Source: Scytonema hofmannii PCC 7110 (lineage in GTDB: Bacteria > Cyanobacteriota > Cyanobacteriia > Cyanobacteriales > Nostocaceae). Taken from it: a stretch of 64,000 nucleotides of DNA. The position numbers and the translations under genes are program-made. The stretch spans positions 2,979,421-3,043,420 of the forward strand of contig NZ_KQ976354.1 in NCBI RefSeq assembly GCF_000346485.2, read 5' to 3'. Positions 62,584-64,000 of this stretch are shown piece by piece (position 1 is the first letter of the stretch; the number at the start of each line of letters is the position of its first letter). The notes below the pieces were generated by a model. The model made no database searches and had not been told where the DNA came from. It saw only the letters and a list, made by a program, of their open reading frames with translations.

Positions 62584-64000
62584 GTGTCAGTTGAAGTTTG
62601 GACGATTATAATAGTCGGGCTTTCGTTCCTGCTCTATCTTTACATTGGATGGCAATCACGAGTTACGGATAGTAAAGGCTTTTTTGTCGCAGATCAAGGA
62701 GTTCCTTCAATCGCTAATGGTGCGGCGACAGCGGCTGACTGGATGTCCGCAGCTTCGTTTATTTCAATGGCGGGTCTTATTAGTTTTCTGGGCTATGACG
62801 GCTCTATTTATCTCATGGGTTGGACAGGAGGTTATGTGCTGCTGGCATTGCTGTTAGCACCATATCTTCGGAAGTTTGGTAAGTATACAGTACCTGATTT
62901 TGTGGGCGATCGCTACTACTCCAATATGGCTCGTTTGGTAGCAGTTGTCGCAGCCATATTTGTCTCCTTCACTTATGTAGCCGGACAAATGCGAGGAGTG
63001 GGCATTGTATTTAGCCGCTTTCTGCAGGTAGATATCAATACAGGTGTCATCATTGGTATGGTGATTGTGGGATTTTTCTCCGTGTTGGGTGGTATGAAAG
63101 GCATCACCTGGACGCAGGTCGCACAGTACGGCATCTTGATTGTTGCTTACTTGATTCCAGCGATCGCAATTGCTATGTTACTGACAGGTAATCCAATTCC
63201 CCAGTTTGCGTTTACCTTCAGTGATATTGCCAGTAAACTCAATCAACTCCAGGTTGAACTTGGGTTTAAGGAGTATACCCAGGCATTTGTGAACAAGTCC
63301 GCGATCGACGTACTATTCATTACCATCGCACTGATGGTAGGAACTGCTGGTTTACCCCATGTGATAGTCCGTTTTTATACAGTTCCTGATGTGCGAGCGG
63401 CTAGATTTTCCGCAGGTTGGGCGCTGTTGTTCATTGCTATTCTTTATACCACTGCGCCCGCCCTCTCCATGTTTGCCCGTTACAATCTCATCAATACCCT
63501 GCACAATAATACAATTGAGCAAGTGCGGCAGTTAGACTGGGTAAACAAATGGGAAAAGACAAAACTCCTGTCTTTTGAGGATAAAAACGGTGATGGGCGT
63601 CTTCAGTTAACTCCACAAAAAGACAAAACCGAAATTACAATTGACCCAGACATTATTGTGCTATCCACCCCAGAAGTTGCGAAACTTGCGCCTTGGGTGA
63701 TTGCTCTTGTAGCCGCAGGTGGGTTAGCAGCTGCGTTATCCACAGCATCAGGGTTGTTGCTGGTTATTTCCAGTTCAATTGCTCACGATGTCTACTATCG
63801 TATAGTCGATCCGCAAGCCTCAGAACAGAAACGATTATTTGTTGGACGCATAATGGTAGGATTGTCCCTCGTCCTTGCTGGGTATTTTGGGGTAAATCCG
63901 CCAGGATTTGTAGGTCAAGTCGTAGCTTTCGCTTTTGGCTTAGCCGCCTCTAGCTTTTTCCCGGTCATTATCCTGGGCATTTTCGACAAGCGAACTAACA
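62584..64000 (+). CDS. Sodium:solute symporter (SSS family, VC_2705 type), 3' end outside the window
   Basis: Starts at GTG with gagg upstream and stays open to the window edge (472 codons). Several membrane helices of the SSS fold are visible: AADWMSAASFISMAGLI, YVAGQMRGVGIVFSRF, MVGTAGLPHVIVRFYTV and ALSTASGLLLVISSSIAHDVYY. A soluble loop near residues 328-370 holds EDKNGDGRLQLT, like an EF-hand calcium loop. The likely substrate is acetate or another small carboxylate. It forms an operon with the DUF4212 gene. Confidence 0.93.
   Translation, partial: MSVEVWTIIIVGLSFLLYLYIGWQSRVTDSKGFFVADQGVPSIANGAATAADWMSAASFISMAGLISFLGYDGSIYLMGWTGGYVLLALLLAPYLRKFGKYTVPDFVGDRYYSNMARLVAVVAAIFVSFTYVAGQMRGVGIVFSRFLQVDINTGVIIGMVIVGFFSVLGGMKGITWTQVAQYGILIVAYLIPAIAIAMLLTGNPIPQFAFTFSDIASKLNQLQVELGFKEYTQAFVNKSAIDVLFITIALMVGTAGLPHVIVRFYTVPDVRAARFSAGWALLFIAILYTTAPALSMFARYNLINTLHNNTIEQVRQLDWVNKWEKTKLLSFEDKNGDGRLQLTPQKDKTEITIDPDIIVLSTPEVAKLAPWVIALVAAGGLAAALSTASGLLLVISSSIAHDVYYRIVDPQASEQKRLFVGRIMVGLSLVLAGYFGVNPPGFVGQVVAFAFGLAASSFFPVIILGIFDKRTN

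Noticed and set aside
62584-64000. Frameshift in the symporter gene
   Set aside because: Reading from the GTG at 62584 gives one continuous frame with SSS motifs to the window edge.

Overview
The window looks like chromosomal DNA of a filamentous, hormogonium-forming cyanobacterium of the Nostocales type (Nostoc/Scytonema/Tolypothrix-like). The reasons are a photosystem II gene (psbZ), the NADPH thioredoxin reductase-thioredoxin fusion (NTRC), many HIP1 octamers (gcgatcgc), cyanobacterial families (DUF4327, DUF2470, DICT-domain kinase, DUF4112), a hormogonium-type PilA pilin, and dense heptanucleotide short tandem repeats (STRRs) between genes. The exact species cannot be read from the sequence. 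I see no transposase gene, rRNA or CRISPR array.

Layout. 0-5.7 kb: the tail of an upstream gene (perhaps homoserine dehydrogenase), small proteins, a DHH-CBS-tRNA nucleotidyltransferase fusion, psbZ and ribH. 5.7-14.4 kb: tRNA-Gly, a two-gene actin-like ParM/ParR-type operon (resembling the chromosomal CorM/CorR system), DedA, a Gfo/Idh/MocA oxidoreductase, queC, a CNNM/CBS membrane protein, two hypothetical envelope proteins and a CAU tRNA that is probably tRNA-Ile2. 14.4-17 kb: pyrE, then thiC on the other strand behind a TPP riboswitch. 17-19.3 kb: an AT-rich stretch with an antitoxin-like gene and a nuclease-like/TPR/WD40 protein. 19.5-24 kb: an RluE/RsuA-family pseudouridine synthase, a zinc-ribbon PP2C phosphatase followed by an FHA-zinc-ribbon-Ser/Thr kinase, and a DUF4327 protein. 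24-25.2 kb: gene-free, with a MITE-like element.

25.2-37.4 kb is a glycan and methylation island: a TPR membrane protein, FkbM methyltransferases, a methyltransferase/two-glycosyltransferase fusion and an O-GlcNAc-transferase-like (GT41) TPR protein on the plus strand, then a second GT41 protein and pilA on the minus strand. The likely common theme is modification of pilin or a motility-associated surface polymer. NTRC is divergent from pilA. 39.2-45.9 kb is an accessory Hsp70 cluster (acidic TPR protein, J-like protein without HPD, GrpE, DnaK, zinc-ribbon/TPR protein) with a BrnT/BrnA toxin-antitoxin pair lodged between grpE and dnaK. 46-53 kb: an oligopeptide-type ABC permease, a MntA/HepT toxin-antitoxin pair, a ROK kinase, a tandem-duplicated small protein, pyrG and an N-acetylmuramoyl-L-alanine amidase. 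53-64 kb: two large histidine kinases, moaE, a ribbon-helix-helix protein, an EAD1-TPR protein related to prokaryotic conflict systems, a pentapeptide-repeat protein, and a DUF4212/sodium-solute symporter pair that runs off the right edge.

Repeats shape the window strongly. STRRs supply the stop codons and last residues of several genes, form the leader just before grpE and the J-like gene, and appear in frame inside two protein linkers. Several dispersed hairpin families also recur, two of them as paired copies tens of kilobases apart. All family assignments come from reading motifs by eye; no database search was run.
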